From assembly GCF_018143015.1 (NCBI RefSeq), contig NC_054741.1, forward strand, positions 20,145,736 through 20,209,735: 64,000 nt of DNA, written 5' to 3'. Origin of the DNA: Lytechinus variegatus (lineage: Eukaryota; Echinodermata; Echinoidea; Temnopleuroida; Toxopneustidae). The notes beneath the pieces were generated by a model that was not told the DNA's origin, searched no databases, and saw nothing but the letters and a program-made list of their open reading frames with translations. Position numbers and translations under genes: made by a program. Positions 13,301 to 25,800 of the stretch are shown here, one piece after another (the stretch's first letter is position 1; every line of letters begins with the position of its first letter).

Positions 13301-14177
13301 TCTTCCTCTTTTCTTCTTTTTCATCTTCCTCTTCTTCTTCTCCCCCTCCTTCATCTCCCCCTCCTTCTTCATCTCCTCCTCCTTCTTCTCCTCCTCCTTC
13401 TTTTTCTTCTTCACCTCCTTTTTTTTCTTCTTCCTCTTCTTCTTCTTCTCCTCCTCCTTTTTTTTCCTCCTTCTCCTCCTTCCACATCCCTCCCTCCTCT
13501 CATTGCCTACCGTTTCTCTGTATATTCCTTCCAAATGTTTTATCTGTATACAGAACGAGCGTCTGGAGAAAGGTTGACGACTTCTATATAGTCCTTGCTT
13601 TTATAATAAGTTAAATGGTAAATCTAACATAAATATGCAATATCACGGTGTCTTCTTGTCTTAAGAGAAAAGAACTGAGAAATATGGAGTCCATTTTTTA
13701 AATAAAGTGTATAGTATATACATGTATGTGTAATTCGTGATTTGGAGGCAGCTTTGCTATTATATGAGTCACTTTTATTCAATTAAAATTTGTAGCAGTT
13801 GAATTTTAATCGCAATTTTTTTTTTCTGATATATATTCTAATGTGCAGATATGAATCAAGAATATGAATCCTTGATTTTATTTTGCACCTGGGTTTGTGT
13901 GGTTGCGATTGCTTATAGAAGAAATAAGGTATTTATTATAGTTTTTGTGAATAATACTGGTATATTCTTCTATACTGTCTTTCACTTTTATATATCTTGT
14001 CATGATAATGCTGCAACAAGTAAATATAGACCATATGGCAAAATATATATTTTATAGATTTTAATGAATTGTTTATTGTAGCCTGCGCCAGCTGTATGCA
14101 AACTACAAGATAGTCCTAGGGGCTTCCTGGGCCTTTATGAGAATACTAGGAAACTGGTACATAATGAAAACATATGA
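10314..14177 (+). CDS. Cytochrome b5, tail-anchored (7 exons, one tentative)
   Basis: Exons 10314-10346, 11502-11636, 11960-11996, 12383-12474, 12691-12736 (tentative), 13849-13928 and 14082-14177, all with AG/GT borders, would give 172 aa. The haem domain spans about residues 15-95. The first axial His is in HPGGWEIIMERAG and the second is in GKGHSDDAKK; both are present, and FMIGQL closes the domain. A hydrophobic segment LILFCTWVCVVAIAY followed by RRNK looks like a C-terminal membrane anchor, so the haem domain should face the cytosol from the ER or outer mitochondrial membrane and pass electrons to desaturases, hydroxylases and P450s. After the anchor comes an unusual 31-residue tail (PAPAVCKLQDSPRG...). 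Exon 4 ends in phase 0 while the anchor exon needs phase 1. The 46-nt exon at 12691 supplies exactly that shift but has a weak acceptor. The start was chosen for its clean GT donor and phase. Confidence 0.82.
10725..11036. mobile_element. MITE in cytochrome b5 intron 1
   Basis: A 312 bp element with long, nearly perfect inverted ends starting GGGGCCGATTGCACGAAAGG and running about 60 bp inward through GACGGTC, TTTCGTGTCGCCCATC and TTTTATGAT. A worn relative lies at 27336-27622. No transposase. Confidence 0.88.
13250..13500. repeat. Polypyrimidine tract (TTC/CTC)n, ~250 bp
   Basis: An almost pure C/T strand built of TTC, CTC and CCT triplets with very few purines, inside the intron before the anchor exon of cytochrome b5. 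Ser/Pro-rich and Lys/Glu-rich ORFs on the two strands are artefacts of this composition. Long homopurine-homopyrimidine tracts with mirror symmetry can form triplex DNA. Confidence 0.92.
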
Positions 14178-15030
14178 TTTATGTTATCAGGCATAGATCA
14201 TAAGTATTATAGTGATAACAACATATCACAAGGGTAATTCTTGATTGATTTTTATCATATTTATTACATAAACTTAGTATGTATTCATTTGCTTGTATAC
14301 TATGTATTTGTTTACCTTTATAATATAAGATTATGCTAAAGTACTGGAGTGGATCATAGATTTCATTAAAGTGGGGACATGTTATGCACATTTAGGTAAA
14401 TTGTACATTTTGGTAAATTACCAAACGGCACATATTGGTAAATTTGCACATTTGGGTAATTTACCCAAAACGTGCAATTTACCAAAATGTGCCGTAACAG
14501 GGTGCACTATTCTTTATAAAAAAATGTTCTGAGATTCAAATATTACTATGAATCCTCCAACAAGCAAACATCACCCCCCCCCAAAAAAAAAAAGAAATGT
14601 GTATTTTAGCAGTATTTTCTTTAAATTAATACGAGCGTTATCACTTCAGATAAGTCCCCCACCCCCCCCAAAAAAAAAAAAAAATCGATAGCGCTGCAGC
14701 CAGTTAGCTCCTATCGATCCTAGAGGTCACTCTCTACATCTTCTGCTGCTAAGCACAGGCGTCCAGAAAAGAAAAAAACAAACATTAAACAGGGTCTCAT
14801 GGCGGTATGGTTGCCTTTCCCGCACCATTCGTAGGTACATGCATCAAATTACGGATTTCCATAACTTTTCACTTGTTCTGCCATTTAGGGCTGCAAATTT
14901 ACTATTGCGCCAGTTAGGATGCACTTTTGAGGTTTGTTGGACATGGGTGGGGATAGCAGGCCATAAGGAGAGTGACCCATGGGTTACAGATTTATTATAT
15001 ACCTCTTTATATACCTCAGTACTTCTGAAT
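14178..15030. other. Downstream of cytochrome b5; no further gene
   Basis: Contains a small cluster of inverted GGTAAATT words at about 14390-14497 (GGCACATATTGGTAAATTT opposite AATTTACCAAAATGTGCC), which fold into a hairpin, and two poly-A/poly-C runs near 14575 and 14660. A terminator or poly(A) site for the gene above could not be fixed. Confidence 0.5.
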
Positions 15031-15302
15031 GGGCCCCGTCTAACAAAGAGTTACGATTGATCCGATCAATCACAGCTATGGACAGCCAGCAACGTCAACA
15101 TCTATTATGCATGTTTGTTCAAAATATCTTCTAGGTTTGATGTATATTCATGCATCCATTGTTTTCTTGAAAATTAACTGCGCTTCTCTTTGCATACCAA
15201 GGACACTGCAAATATTTCGTAGAAAACAAATATGACACTGATGGATTTCCACAGAGTTACAATTGATCGGATCAATCATAAATCTTTGTTAGACTGGGGC
15301 CC
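15031..15302. mobile_element. MITE, GGGCCC-ended, ~270 bp
   Basis: Ends are GGGCCCCGTCTAACAAAG and CTTTGTTAGACTGGGGCCC. Just inside each end is a palindromic ATTGATCCGATCAAT-type word. A second copy with the same order of words lies at 42532-42790. No coding capacity. Confidence 0.85.
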
Positions 15303-16017
15303 TGTACTTTGATAATGCTGAAATTAATTAAAACTATGGTGATATGAGAGCAAAGTCTGTCTCCCTGTTGTGTTTTTCTTGGCGGTTCAAGTTGAGGAAG
15401 ACAGAGTCGATGCCTTGGTATATTCTGATATATCTATAGGCCCTGGTCTCCATTTATCTTGTCCAGGGTCCGTGACACAAAGGTTAGCAATTAACTGTAC
15501 ACTAAATTTTCACGACTGATTGCACATTGTAGTCGATGGAATCAGTCGTAGACAAATGTTCTACGATCATTGCTAAGCTTTGTGTTACGGGCTTCAGGTA
15601 CTACATCAGAGATTGCAAAAAAAAATGTTCTACGATGAATAATAAGGGGTGGATTTGGAGACTTAAAAATAAAGAATATAAAGGCAACTTTGTGAGGATT
15701 GTTAATCACTATTTGAGATAAATCACTAGTGTTAAAAAATCAGTCAACTGAAAAATACATAAACACATCCTCTATATGCAAATCATATATATATATATAT
15801 ATATGTATATATTTGTTTGAAAGACATTCAAGAAATTATCTTAGAAAATTACTATAGCAATGCAAATTAATATTCCAGGCCTGCATATTTACATAGTATA
15901 CATTCATAGAAGTAAAATAAAACTAAAATACCCTTCTCTTATTTACAGACATTCTTAGCAGGGTACACGGAAATTCACAGTATACAACCAAATTTCAGTA
16001 AAGAGACCCATGTTAAA
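15303..16017. other. No gene seen; contains (AT)n
   Basis: AT-rich spacer with a short (TA)n run at about 15785-15804. No supported exon. Confidence 0.5.
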
Positions 16018-16262
16018 CCGGTGTGTTGGCTCAGTTGGTAAGAGTGTCCATCTCACAACCGGGAGGTCAGGAGTTCAAAGCCCCGGCCACGTGAGACCAA
16101 AAGATATTAAAGATGGTAACTCCTGCTACCCTGTTTGGCGTTCAACAGTTAAAGGGATGGAGCTATGTCGATCTGGCACTGCACGGTGGCTGCCAGGCCC
16201 ACGATCAATTGGGCAAAAAAAATTGAGTATTTCTATTTTCATATTGCATTTAAAACAATAAA
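16018..16262 (+). mobile_element. tRNA-derived SINE
   Basis: The head resembles a tRNA gene with an A box TGGCTCAGTTGGTAAGAGTG (near 16027) and a B box GGAGTTCAAAGCCCC (near 16069), followed by an unrelated body and an A-rich tail. RNA polymerase III promoter boxes of this kind and spacing define tRNA-derived SINEs. The short ORF through it is not a gene. Confidence 0.8.
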
Positions 16263-17077
16263 AATGAATAAAATATTAATTTTAATTTTTTTTTCATGTT
16301 GACATACAATGGAATTACAATATCATTAAATTGTATACATTATATGGAAAAGAATTGAGGTAGCTAGAGGCTGACAAATGTGAACAAGAAATAAAACTTG
16401 ACTAGGAACAAATAATCTTTCAATGAAATGATTAAGAAAGCTCCTTAACATATAGAGCTTATGCAAATATAATGAAGCTAGAAAAAAAGGAATGTACTAT
16501 GTTATCAAGAATGTAACAAATCCTCTTTTCCTGTATATTTTTCTTCAAATTCATTATTTTTAGACTTTTAGATTTTTTAGACTCAAATAATTATGATTAA
16601 CTTCACACCAATAAAAGCAATCTTGTGAAATTGACAAACTCTATTCAAATTTCTTATATTTTCACTATCATTTAGGCAAACACAACATTTCATCAAGTGG
16701 GTTCAATATGGACTGTACAACACACACCCAAAATAATGCCTTGAAGTATTGAAAAAGGCTTAGCCAGTGTGCCAAGCATTGTATTTTTATTGTGATCTTT
16801 TCACATGTGATAATATAAAATAGCTCACTTATATAAAACCAAATAAAAATAATCAGTTATTTATCATTACTACCTACTGAAATGGACTTTTACGAGGAAG
16901 TCTGGCTATATCTGATATGACCCCTTTCACATCCATCTCAACATTTTGGCTGGCTAAAAGATCATAATTAGCCACTCCAAATCTACTCGACACAAGCCGT
17001 TCACACTACTGATGAGTTTAGAGTACCAGGTACTAACATGACAAGTCCCACCTGTGATATAGTACACAAATAATTAA
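16263..17077. other. No gene seen; AT-rich
   Basis: AT-rich DNA without supported exons, tandem arrays or element ends. Confidence 0.5.
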
Positions 17078-17222
17078 TGTTATGAGTGCAATGAACAGAA
17101 TAACTTCATGAGGTGAAAGATGAAATGATCCATTCAACGAGGCGTAGCCGAGTTAAATGGATCATTCATTTTATCTTTCACAGAATTAAGTATTCTGTCC
17201 ACTGCACGAATGATAACATTCC
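17078..17222. mobile_element. Small foldback element or element end
   Basis: An imperfect palindrome of about 145 bp: AATGTTATGAGTGCA and GAACAGAATAACTTC on the left against TGCACGAATGATAACATT and GAATTAAGTATTCTGTCC on the right, folding around CAACGAGGCGTAGCCGAG. Confidence 0.7.
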
Positions 17223-17444
17223 TTATTTGGTTTATATGAGTATGACACTGACGAATAGATTCTTTTTCATGTGAAATTCATGAATTTTGATGCAAAATAT
17301 GCTCGGTCTGTAATTGTGCGTACCTACAACATGTGCGCATGCAATGGACAAAATCGTATGGATCCAAAATTACACGGTTGATGACGTCATTGTAAAATGG
17401 GCTGAATGATCGATATCAAACAACCAATCAAATGACAAGGATCT

Positions 17445-18130
17445 ATCAAGGTGTCATATAACAGTAAATGTTTGCACAGTGCATAATGAACATGATGGGG
17501 ATTTAGAGGAAAGGGGAGCAATGGTGGGAGTGATGTGAAGTTGATGGACAGGAAGAAGACTGAGGAGTGGATGCAAACGTTGGGTTTGAAAGAAGAAGCA
17601 GTGGACCAGTCTAGTGTTGTAGGTTTCACGGTTCACCATGTATCTTTCTTGGGCAAGCGTTGGTCCTGAAAAGGACAAGTGTGTTCTTTTCATCCTCATT
17701 CTCCTATGGACAAAAAGAACACACTTGTCGAAACGTCAAGATTGGGTGGTCCTTTTAAGGACCAACACTTGCCCAAGGAAGATACATGGTGTACCGTGAA
17801 ACCTACTACACTATTCTTCACCATGGAAACCGTCAGAATTTACATCAGTGGACCAGTCGATGAAGGTGAATGGGGTACATTGGTATGGGCCTAGCTGAGG
17901 AGGGATGACAGGCATGTTTTTAGAAGGGCTTTTGAGTTCGGGTTGGGTGGGTCAAGGAGAGGACGGTCAAAGAAGACATGGATGAGGCAAGTGGAGGAAG
18001 GTAGGAGGGTTGGGTTGAGGGTGGAGGATTGGGTTGAGGGTGGAGGATGCACTGCATTGGGCGAGGTGGAGGGAGCAGGTAAGGGGGGTAATACTGGGAG
18101 TTTGAGGTTAAACTGGCCTGTCACCCCCGT
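17445..18130 (+). mobile_element. LINE 3' fragment (RTE-like C-terminal region)
   Basis: From about 17890 a frame reads GSRRGRSKKTWMRQVEEG, the Arg/Lys/Trp-rich pattern found near the C-terminus of many LINE reverse-transcriptase ORFs (the GRPK-type K-W-R motif). Upstream sequence (17450-17611) on the same strand has a LINE-like GATGGACAGGAAGAAG texture. No reverse-transcriptase core is present. The fragment is interrupted by a separate insertion at 17612-17845. Family assignment is by motif resemblance only. Confidence 0.5.
17612..17845. mobile_element. 234 bp inverted-repeat insertion with 13 bp direct repeats
   Basis: The 13-mer CAGTGGACCAGTC occurs at 17599-17611 and again at 17846-17858, as a target-site duplication would. 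The insert carries inverted arms: GTTGTAGGTTTCACGGTTCA, CTTGGGCAAGCGTTGGTCCT and AAGTGTGTTCTTTT on the left, and their near complements, ending CGTGAAACCTACTACACTA, on the right. About 30 bp lie between the right arm and the direct repeat. Confidence 0.75.
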
Positions 18131-18584
18131 TCATGGGGACAAACTGGATTTAAAACTTTGGATTGATGATAATGAAAATAAGCCAATAGGATTGAAGCCC
18201 ATCGCAGATAGAGTTGCAATCAAATAGAATTTGATTAGCGACTACCGGTAATGGAATGCCCATGTTAGGGATCTGCACTCCATTTGTTCTGCAATCGGCC
18301 CTGATCAGATATTCAAAATCCTCTTGGTACAGATTAATGACTAACTGTTATGGAGATAGCATCAATAAAGGTCTGGAGGTTTCACAATCCACAACTAACA
18401 CTGAATCTTAATTTTCCTATTCATAATGACCTCTACTGTATATGTGTTTGGCAAGGCCCAGGTTTGTAAAGTAAAACTAGGCTTTAGACACAAAGCAATG
18501 ATGATTGATAAAATTCCAAATATACATGTGCTGCATATAAAATAAATTCACAAAATAAACAAATTCAATTTCAGATTAATGTTT
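18131..18584. other. No gene seen
   Basis: Contains a worn fragment resembling the GGGCCC-type MITEs near 18195-18305 (CCCATCGCAGATAGAGTTGC on the left, GTTCTGCAATCGGCCCTG on the right). Otherwise featureless. Confidence 0.45.
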
Positions 18585-19455
18585 TTAAAGACCCAGACCG
18601 GACCCAAAAATGAAATTGACAAATTATATACCAATCGAAAGCTTAGAAGCTACTAAATACAGCATTGTGAGCTTTATTCATTTTCACCCTTCCCAGCTGA
18701 GTATTTTGCTTAAGAATATTCCAATTATCGGGCTTCGAACCCGGCTTAGAAAATAGGCTTTATTGTGCTTTTCAAATGCCTCGAGACCGTGACGTCACGT
18801 TGTGTAAGAAGCGTCGCGATTCCATAGGTTTGTACACAGAAAAACTGGGTTATTTTTTTGCTTTCCAGATTACGCATTTCATTTTCTTCACTTCCATCAC
18901 AGAGTGATATCACATATATTTTTTCCTATATGCTTAAATTATGAAATCTACAGTTTTGAACTAGTTTTTGCCATATTTTATTTCCTGCTTATTTGGCGTG
19001 GATTTCAAATCTATCTGCATTCAGATTATGTATCACAACTTTTCCTGACATAGCAATTTAGGCCCAATAAGAGCCAAACAAAGAAGTCACAAAAAAGGCA
19101 GTTAATAGTTGTAGGTTTCCATCAATTTCAACAGTGAATAATTGTGAGTGCCATTTTCATCTGAAAACAGAAAAAAAATTGGATTCATAATATAGAAATG
19201 GAAGAAAATACCCAATGCTTTTGTACACAAACCTATGGATTCGCAACCCTCCAGACACAACATGACGTCATCCTTTCCAGGCGACGTGGGGTGCTCAATC
19301 GAAGCGTACTTTGGAGGAGCAGTTTCTCTTATTTTTATCTAATATTTCTAAAAAATGGAAGGAGATGTATAGAATATTTTTGGTATATTTGTATTGTATG
19401 AATCATTGCCTTTCTTTTAATATATGATTGTTTTTACACCGGTCAGGGTCTTTAA
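18585..19455. mobile_element. TTAA-flanked MITE, ~863 bp
   Basis: TTAA lies at 18585-18588 and 19452-19455, with ends AGACCCAGACCGG and CCGGTCAGGGTCT. The arms are inverted further in: TCCATAGGTTTGTACACAG on the left against TTTTGTACACAAACCTATGG on the right, and a TGACGTCA-containing word in both arms. No transposase ORF. Confidence 0.85.
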
Positions 19456-19826
19456 TGAATGGCTTTCTGTCAAATGATATTGCATTTATGACAATATTTC
19501 AAAATCAACTTAGTCAACTCTTCCATTGAATGTCCTTTTATATTCTCTTCTCTCTGTATTCTAGTCAATCAATATTTCTTAAAATCAAAATTGTTTTACA
19601 ATCCCAGAAAATTTGACGAGCAAAAAGTTTAATTTATTTTCAGTGACATGATAGCTCTTCCTTGTAAGAGTAGAGTATAGAATAAACTGTGTCATTAGCA
19701 ACTCAACATATTCTATGATTTCTACAAAGCTACAAAGTATAGTATAACTGAAATATATTCATATTGCACCATCAAATTTAAGACATTTTCATGGACGTGA
19801 CATGGATTAATAATTGTGACATAGCA
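19456..19826. other. 3' flank of MPPE1
   Basis: Probable 3' UTR region of the minus-strand MPPE1 gene. A minus-strand AATAAA is readable near 19633-19638 and could serve as the poly(A) signal. No other gene seen. Confidence 0.4.
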
Positions 19827-22800
19827 TCATAGTACTTTCACATGTCTCCTCCATCGATGCTTGAATAGGATACAGACCAAATAATAAAGAAAGTATGTTA
19901 CCATGACAACACCAGATACAGCGTAAAGTGTGATGATGAGAGATTCTTCTGGGAGGAAGCACTTGTTGATTGCGATGGAAGTAGGAGATATTGAAGCCTG
20001 GGAAGTAAAAAGATGGAGGATAAACAATGGTATTCTATTCCCCTAAAATGTGTTGGAATGTATTCATCCTGGTGCAATTTTGCTCTCAGTCTTAATACAA
20101 AAACATAGTCCATGCATTGGACTGAGAATTCTTTCCACAACCCATTGGGGTGGGGAAGGGGGAGGGGGGATGAGCTTACCGACAGCAGTAACCTGGGAGC
20201 GTTTCACAAAGATTTGAGTATGACTTGGAGTCGCACTTACATGCCTCGTTGCATGCAATATAAAAGGCATGATCGCCATTGGTCAGATCATGCGAAGTGG
20301 ACGCGCCCTACTGCGTATTGATCAATAAGATTGCACGTAGCATATCTTGTACGCGTCGGTATTAAAGTGATTGGTTAACATCGGTTTGACTTTTAAAAAA
20401 TCTGAGCTAGAAGGTCACACTTGTCACCTGTGTCTGTGATATGTTCCAAAAATGAAGCCCAGAAAAAATTGCGTTCGAAAATGATTATTTAGTGCTTCAA
20501 AAATTGAAATATAAAGTGACCGGAAACACCATCTTAATTTCATCCCATACACTTATGTGTACTATTTAGGTGTCTATAAGACGCCTATTTACAAAATAGG
20601 GGTTTGCCTTGTAGTTTTAGCTTTTCATTCTCAATAATGGTTGTTTTCAGGGTTTATTAGTTCTAATACATGCACTTGTACACATGTTTCATCTTGGTTT
20701 CAGAATTTTTTAAATCGGCTGCTCACAAAGTTAAACAATACCTTTAAGTGCGACCTAAGTCATACTTAAATCTTTGTGAAACACCCCCTGGATAGGATTG
20801 TGATGTCACATCCAAAATGCAATATGGAGGGCACACAGACAATAACAGAAAATGTGTTTTTTTTAACAATGAAACTCAGAATTAGTTTTACCTTTAGAAA
20901 TACAATGGGAAGTTGCTGCACATTTGGGTGTGATGGAGCGTACACACTTGTGGACCTGTCACCTCTATATACGTGAATTAACATGAGCTGAAAATGGACC
21001 TGCTCTGATGTACTGGACAATTAACAGAGTATTTGTGAAGCTAGCAACCAAGGGGAGCTCACAGAACAAAAGAAGCCCTGCCCCAGCCACCCCCCCCCCA
21101 AAAAAAAAGGCGAATCAGAATAGAAGACTTGAAAATACCCTAGGGGAGCATTTCAAGAAAGTCTCATTTTATCTGACATTTACCATAGTTACAGTGCTTC
21201 TCAGCCAATCAGAATAAAGGAAAGATGTCATATCTGACAACTTGTCAGACAAATATGTTGATGAAACGTCCCCTATTCTTACAAAGACATCTGATACCTT
21301 TGTTTGAAGATCCGACCCAGTTTATACAATTCCTTTCACATGGGTAAGACATCATACCAAGTGACAGACTACCATCACCCCCCCTCCCCATCTCTAATTC
21401 AATGACCCCTCCCTTGTCTCTTCATCAACACTCCTATTAATCTCCCATTGTGTGGGTGCATCGTGGTCTAGTGGTTCTGACTCTTGCCTTTGAAACAGAG
21501 GGTTGTGGGATCGAATCGTAGCCATGGCATGTTTTCCTTCAACAAGAAATTTATCCACACTGTGGCGCATTCGAACAAGGTGAGGTGAATCGGTACCCGG
21601 CAAGAGTGACTCCTTGCACTGAGCGTTGGTGATGGTAGCTCAAGCTAAAGCCGGGGTAATAATAGCAGCGCTTTGTATCCTCTGGCAAAAAGCACTTCAT
21701 AAATAAATCCAGCTATTATTATTATCATTATTAATCTCATACTCACGAGAGTAAGGCTTGGGTTCTTTCTGTTTCTCCAGCTGAAAGAAGGCACTGAGAT
21801 TTCTGGAGTAACATTCTGATGAACGATGTAGCAGCCATGATGGGTGTGAGCACTAAGCACAAGACGAGGACGGATCCATGATAATAACTGGTAAAAAAAA
21901 AAGAAAATTGACAGATTACTTGAAGTTTTGGCTTCTGCAACCAAAAGAGCATTTGTATGAAAATGTAGAAATAAAAAATAAATGAAGCTAAAATCAACAA
22001 ACAGAAGGAATTAAAATCATGCATTTCTTAAACCGAATTCATCTCCTGTTTTTGTTCTCCATATTTGCAGATGGGAGAGATGGTTTTCTAAAGCAAATAA
22101 TTCAGACACCCTAATTCTTCATGTCATTTTTCAACTTTCATTTGAAACTTATTCCAAAAGTCATATCCAGATTTATGTAGGTGAAATGATTTAAGAGTCA
22201 TTGAATAATGGTTTTTAGATTTATATAACTAATTTCTACAAAAGGCTATGTATTCAATTTAATGAATACAGGATTATGGAACAGAATAAGAGTTTTTTCC
22301 TCAATACAACTCTCAAATATACCTTGAGTCAAGAAAATACTCTTGATGGCACTCTTAAATTTCTAATTTCTAACATGATAGGGAATACTTCTTCATTTTG
22401 TAGCTTTATTTTTATATTGAAATCGCTACACAATGACACACAAAACAGCAAAATGTTGACTTCTACAGTTCATCAAGTCTTGCAGAAATAGCATTATTCT
22501 CAGGTTTAGTTACCGTATAAGTAGCTTCTTGAGAGAGAACTTCTCTTCTCTGTCCATGAGGAATATATTTCTCATCGAGCGGTGTTCCGTCGACACCTAA
22601 ACACATCTCATCATTTGGACGGTACAAGGGAAAATGCTGGGAAGAAACAAAACGGGTTCATCCAGTATGATTCACATGCATACTTGATGCACTAAGGGGG
22701 TGTTGCAAGAAAATACTTGCAATCAATTGCAAGTATTCTGTTGCAATTTTACAATTAATAGATCAATTTTAGCTGTAGCAAGTCATATTGTAGTCCTTGT

Positions 22801-25800
22801 TTCAAGGAGCAGATTAGCAATCAATCACAAATTTACTATCAATTACAAGAGATATGATTGATTCAGGCACCAAAAATAGACTTGCAATTGATCGCAAGTT
22901 TCTTGCAATTCCCCAATAGACTTTATCTTACTCAACCTTTCCCCAAGTAAAAACAAAAAAAATTCAAACCAGAATATGCAAAACACATATTATTTACATG
23001 TTCTAATGTCAAACGGATTCATGCAGTCCCAAGAGTTTTAACTTTGGCAGATTAAGCTGTAATGAACTGCATCAAAAGCCTTTTTTGGAAAACCCAATGC
23101 AAACACCTCCAGAACTGTTTTTCCTTTACAGTTTAGACTCCATGGAAACATGCACCAGTGATAATTACTGGTAGTATGAATAGTCTGTATATCATGTTAG
23201 ACCCCCACCTTAAACCTAATCTTAATTCAAACCTTAATTACAGTAGTATCTGTGATAATCCCAAAACTAAGAAACCCTAATCCAGAGATATTAAAACAGG
23301 ATGGTATTTTGGGTCACCAAGTTGAAATATTACATATATGGCCAAAGTTATCGATGAGTATGTGCCTTGAAGACATTCCCTTAATCATAATTACCTGTAG
23401 GAGAATGGGAGGTGTTGTAGGTAACGGTCTGTAATGACTGCACCTTGACTTGACCTTCCCTCGCTGCTTGACTCCACCCTGGTGTCCAAACCTGGAGCAG
23501 TTAAGCCTCTCAGAAACACCTCGAAGCTTCGTCTGAGCAGGCAAACAGAGGTTACAACCATCGCCATGGAAGGCCATACTGTTCACCAACACAAAACTAG
23601 GGGTTACAAAAGAAAAAAAGAAATTTCCAACAGTTTGATGTCACTAAATAGAAGAGTGAAGTTATTAAGTTGACACATTATATGCTCTTGCAACATTTGC
23701 TACTGTCTTTATATCTCTGAGGGCGATTAAGGTTTTGGACCAGAATAATGTTAGATTAGGAATTTTAGGATTGATCGTGTTCAATAATTGTGTTCCATAG
23801 ACTATAAGCCGAATAGTAATGATCCATAATAAGCCAATCAGTAACCAAAATAGATTGAAACTAAATGAAAATATTTTGTTGTCTTAGTCTTGTTTTCACA
23901 AAAAGTTAATTACCTATTCATATCCTGGAAAATTATGAAACCTATTAATTCCACATGAATTTGAAAAATACATCACACGCAGATTATATCAGTAGGCAAT
24001 TACCTCACAACGTAACGTCTGTGAACCAAAAATAAAACAAACTAAAAACAGGGTAAAATCAGGTTGAAATTCGGTTACCTATTGTTTTTTAGAGTGACCA
24101 CTTCAACACCAGACGAGTTGAAGGCATCAGAAAATCTCTCCAACTTGCTCTTACTCATGCTGTGGATAAAAATAAGTGAAATAAATAAATGGTCACTTTA
24201 ATCGTAAAAAAAATGAAATAAACTCAAGTAAAGTTGTGTAGCCTCTCCATAGCTTGAGTCACAATTATTTGAATTCATTCTTTAAAGTTATTTATTTCTT
24301 TCATTTCATTTTATTCATTTGCTTTTTAAAGCATTATTAACTAATAGTTTTTTTCAGTTATTCACTCATTTTATTATTGCTGTTGTTTTAATTTATCATA
24401 TCATCATAATTTTCTTATATTCTTATGTGAGGTGGGGGTCATAACATTAAATGCACGGATAGGTGTTGTTAACCTTCCTGAAAGCTATGTCTAAAAAAAT
24501 TCTTTACACTAGCAAATCGACATTTTATCATGTGAAAAGCAGAAATGGCACCAAGGAAAAGGAGAAGGAGAAGGAGAAAGCACATCATTCTGATAACAGA
24601 CATATCATGAATTTGATACTGATGAGATTTTTAGATTGAACATCATGCCTCATACATTTTTCTTTCCTATACATCATATATCGCATAATGAGAAGAATAC
24701 TAACGAGCCATGAAATCCGACATCATGATTTCCAATGACAACCTTGAAATAAACCCCTCGTGAATGGCGGAACATCTTCCTGAAACGTTTGACTGTAGCT
24801 TCAAACTCCTGATGAGATAATAGAAAAAATTGGGAATTGAATTTTGAGATGGTTTAAAAAAGGACTTACACCACTCTATAGCCATTTGAGATTTTGGTAC
24901 AAAAATAATCAGTAACACTGACAAACTCTGAAATCATTTTTTTTTTTTACAATTCATAAATCTCTCTGGAGCACACTTTTTACTTGCCCTAACTCTTAGC
25001 AAAGAATAGACACTTGAAAATGATTAAATACACTTTTGTTTGTGAACAATAAACATGCTTGTTTCATAATAATCTTCTGAAACATAGCTACACTGTATTT
25101 GCCTTTTTTCAATTTCAAATTGAATTTTGAATATCCAATAATCTTAAATATATGCTCATGAAGGAAATTCTTACCCATACCACACTTACTTTTGGTTCTT
25201 ATCTTGAGACTGTTTAATGAGAATATCTCTAATGATCTTGTCCTCACCTTATTGTCTGCCCATTTTCCCTCATCAGTCAAATCACCAAGAACAAAAACTG
25301 CTTCAGGAGCAAACAAAGTCAGTGCTGTCTGGAAAGCTCTCTCCATCTGCCATTCCCTTGTTTAAAAACAAAAGCAAAAATAGTATATTGGATGGGAGAA
25401 ATTAAGATCCAAGTATAGAAACTTTTAAAAATTAGATTTGTGAAACAGAAGCATGAACTATTTTTGCACACATGGCAAGGAATTGATTTGTTCTTCATTA
25501 CAGTTTTCATATCAGTATTTAAAGGAATTTGACATCGGTAGAAAGGTCATGTTTAGCACCACCCCCCCCCCTCCCTCTCGAATAAAAAAATGATTGTTTG
25601 AAATTAATGTCAAAATGTTTCACCGATCATAGAACAATTCTTTTATATGTGGTCAAAGTCTCTATATTCCACATTTTTTATATCATTTCCCAAATAGAAA
25701 ATATGATATGGAAGAAATTACTCAACTAATCGGGTTAAATACAATTTTTAAAAAAATAGTTATTGCCTGCAAGCTTTTGCTTAAATACTTATTCAGGCAA

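Noticed and set aside
13198-13614. Ser/Pro-rich and Lys/Glu-rich ORFs over 13.2-13.6 kb
   Set aside because: Products of the polypyrimidine tract on each strand.
17943-18227. Host gene with a GSRRGRSKKTW motif
   Set aside because: The motif matches the C-terminal region of LINE ORFs, and no splice sites or conserved host domain are seen.
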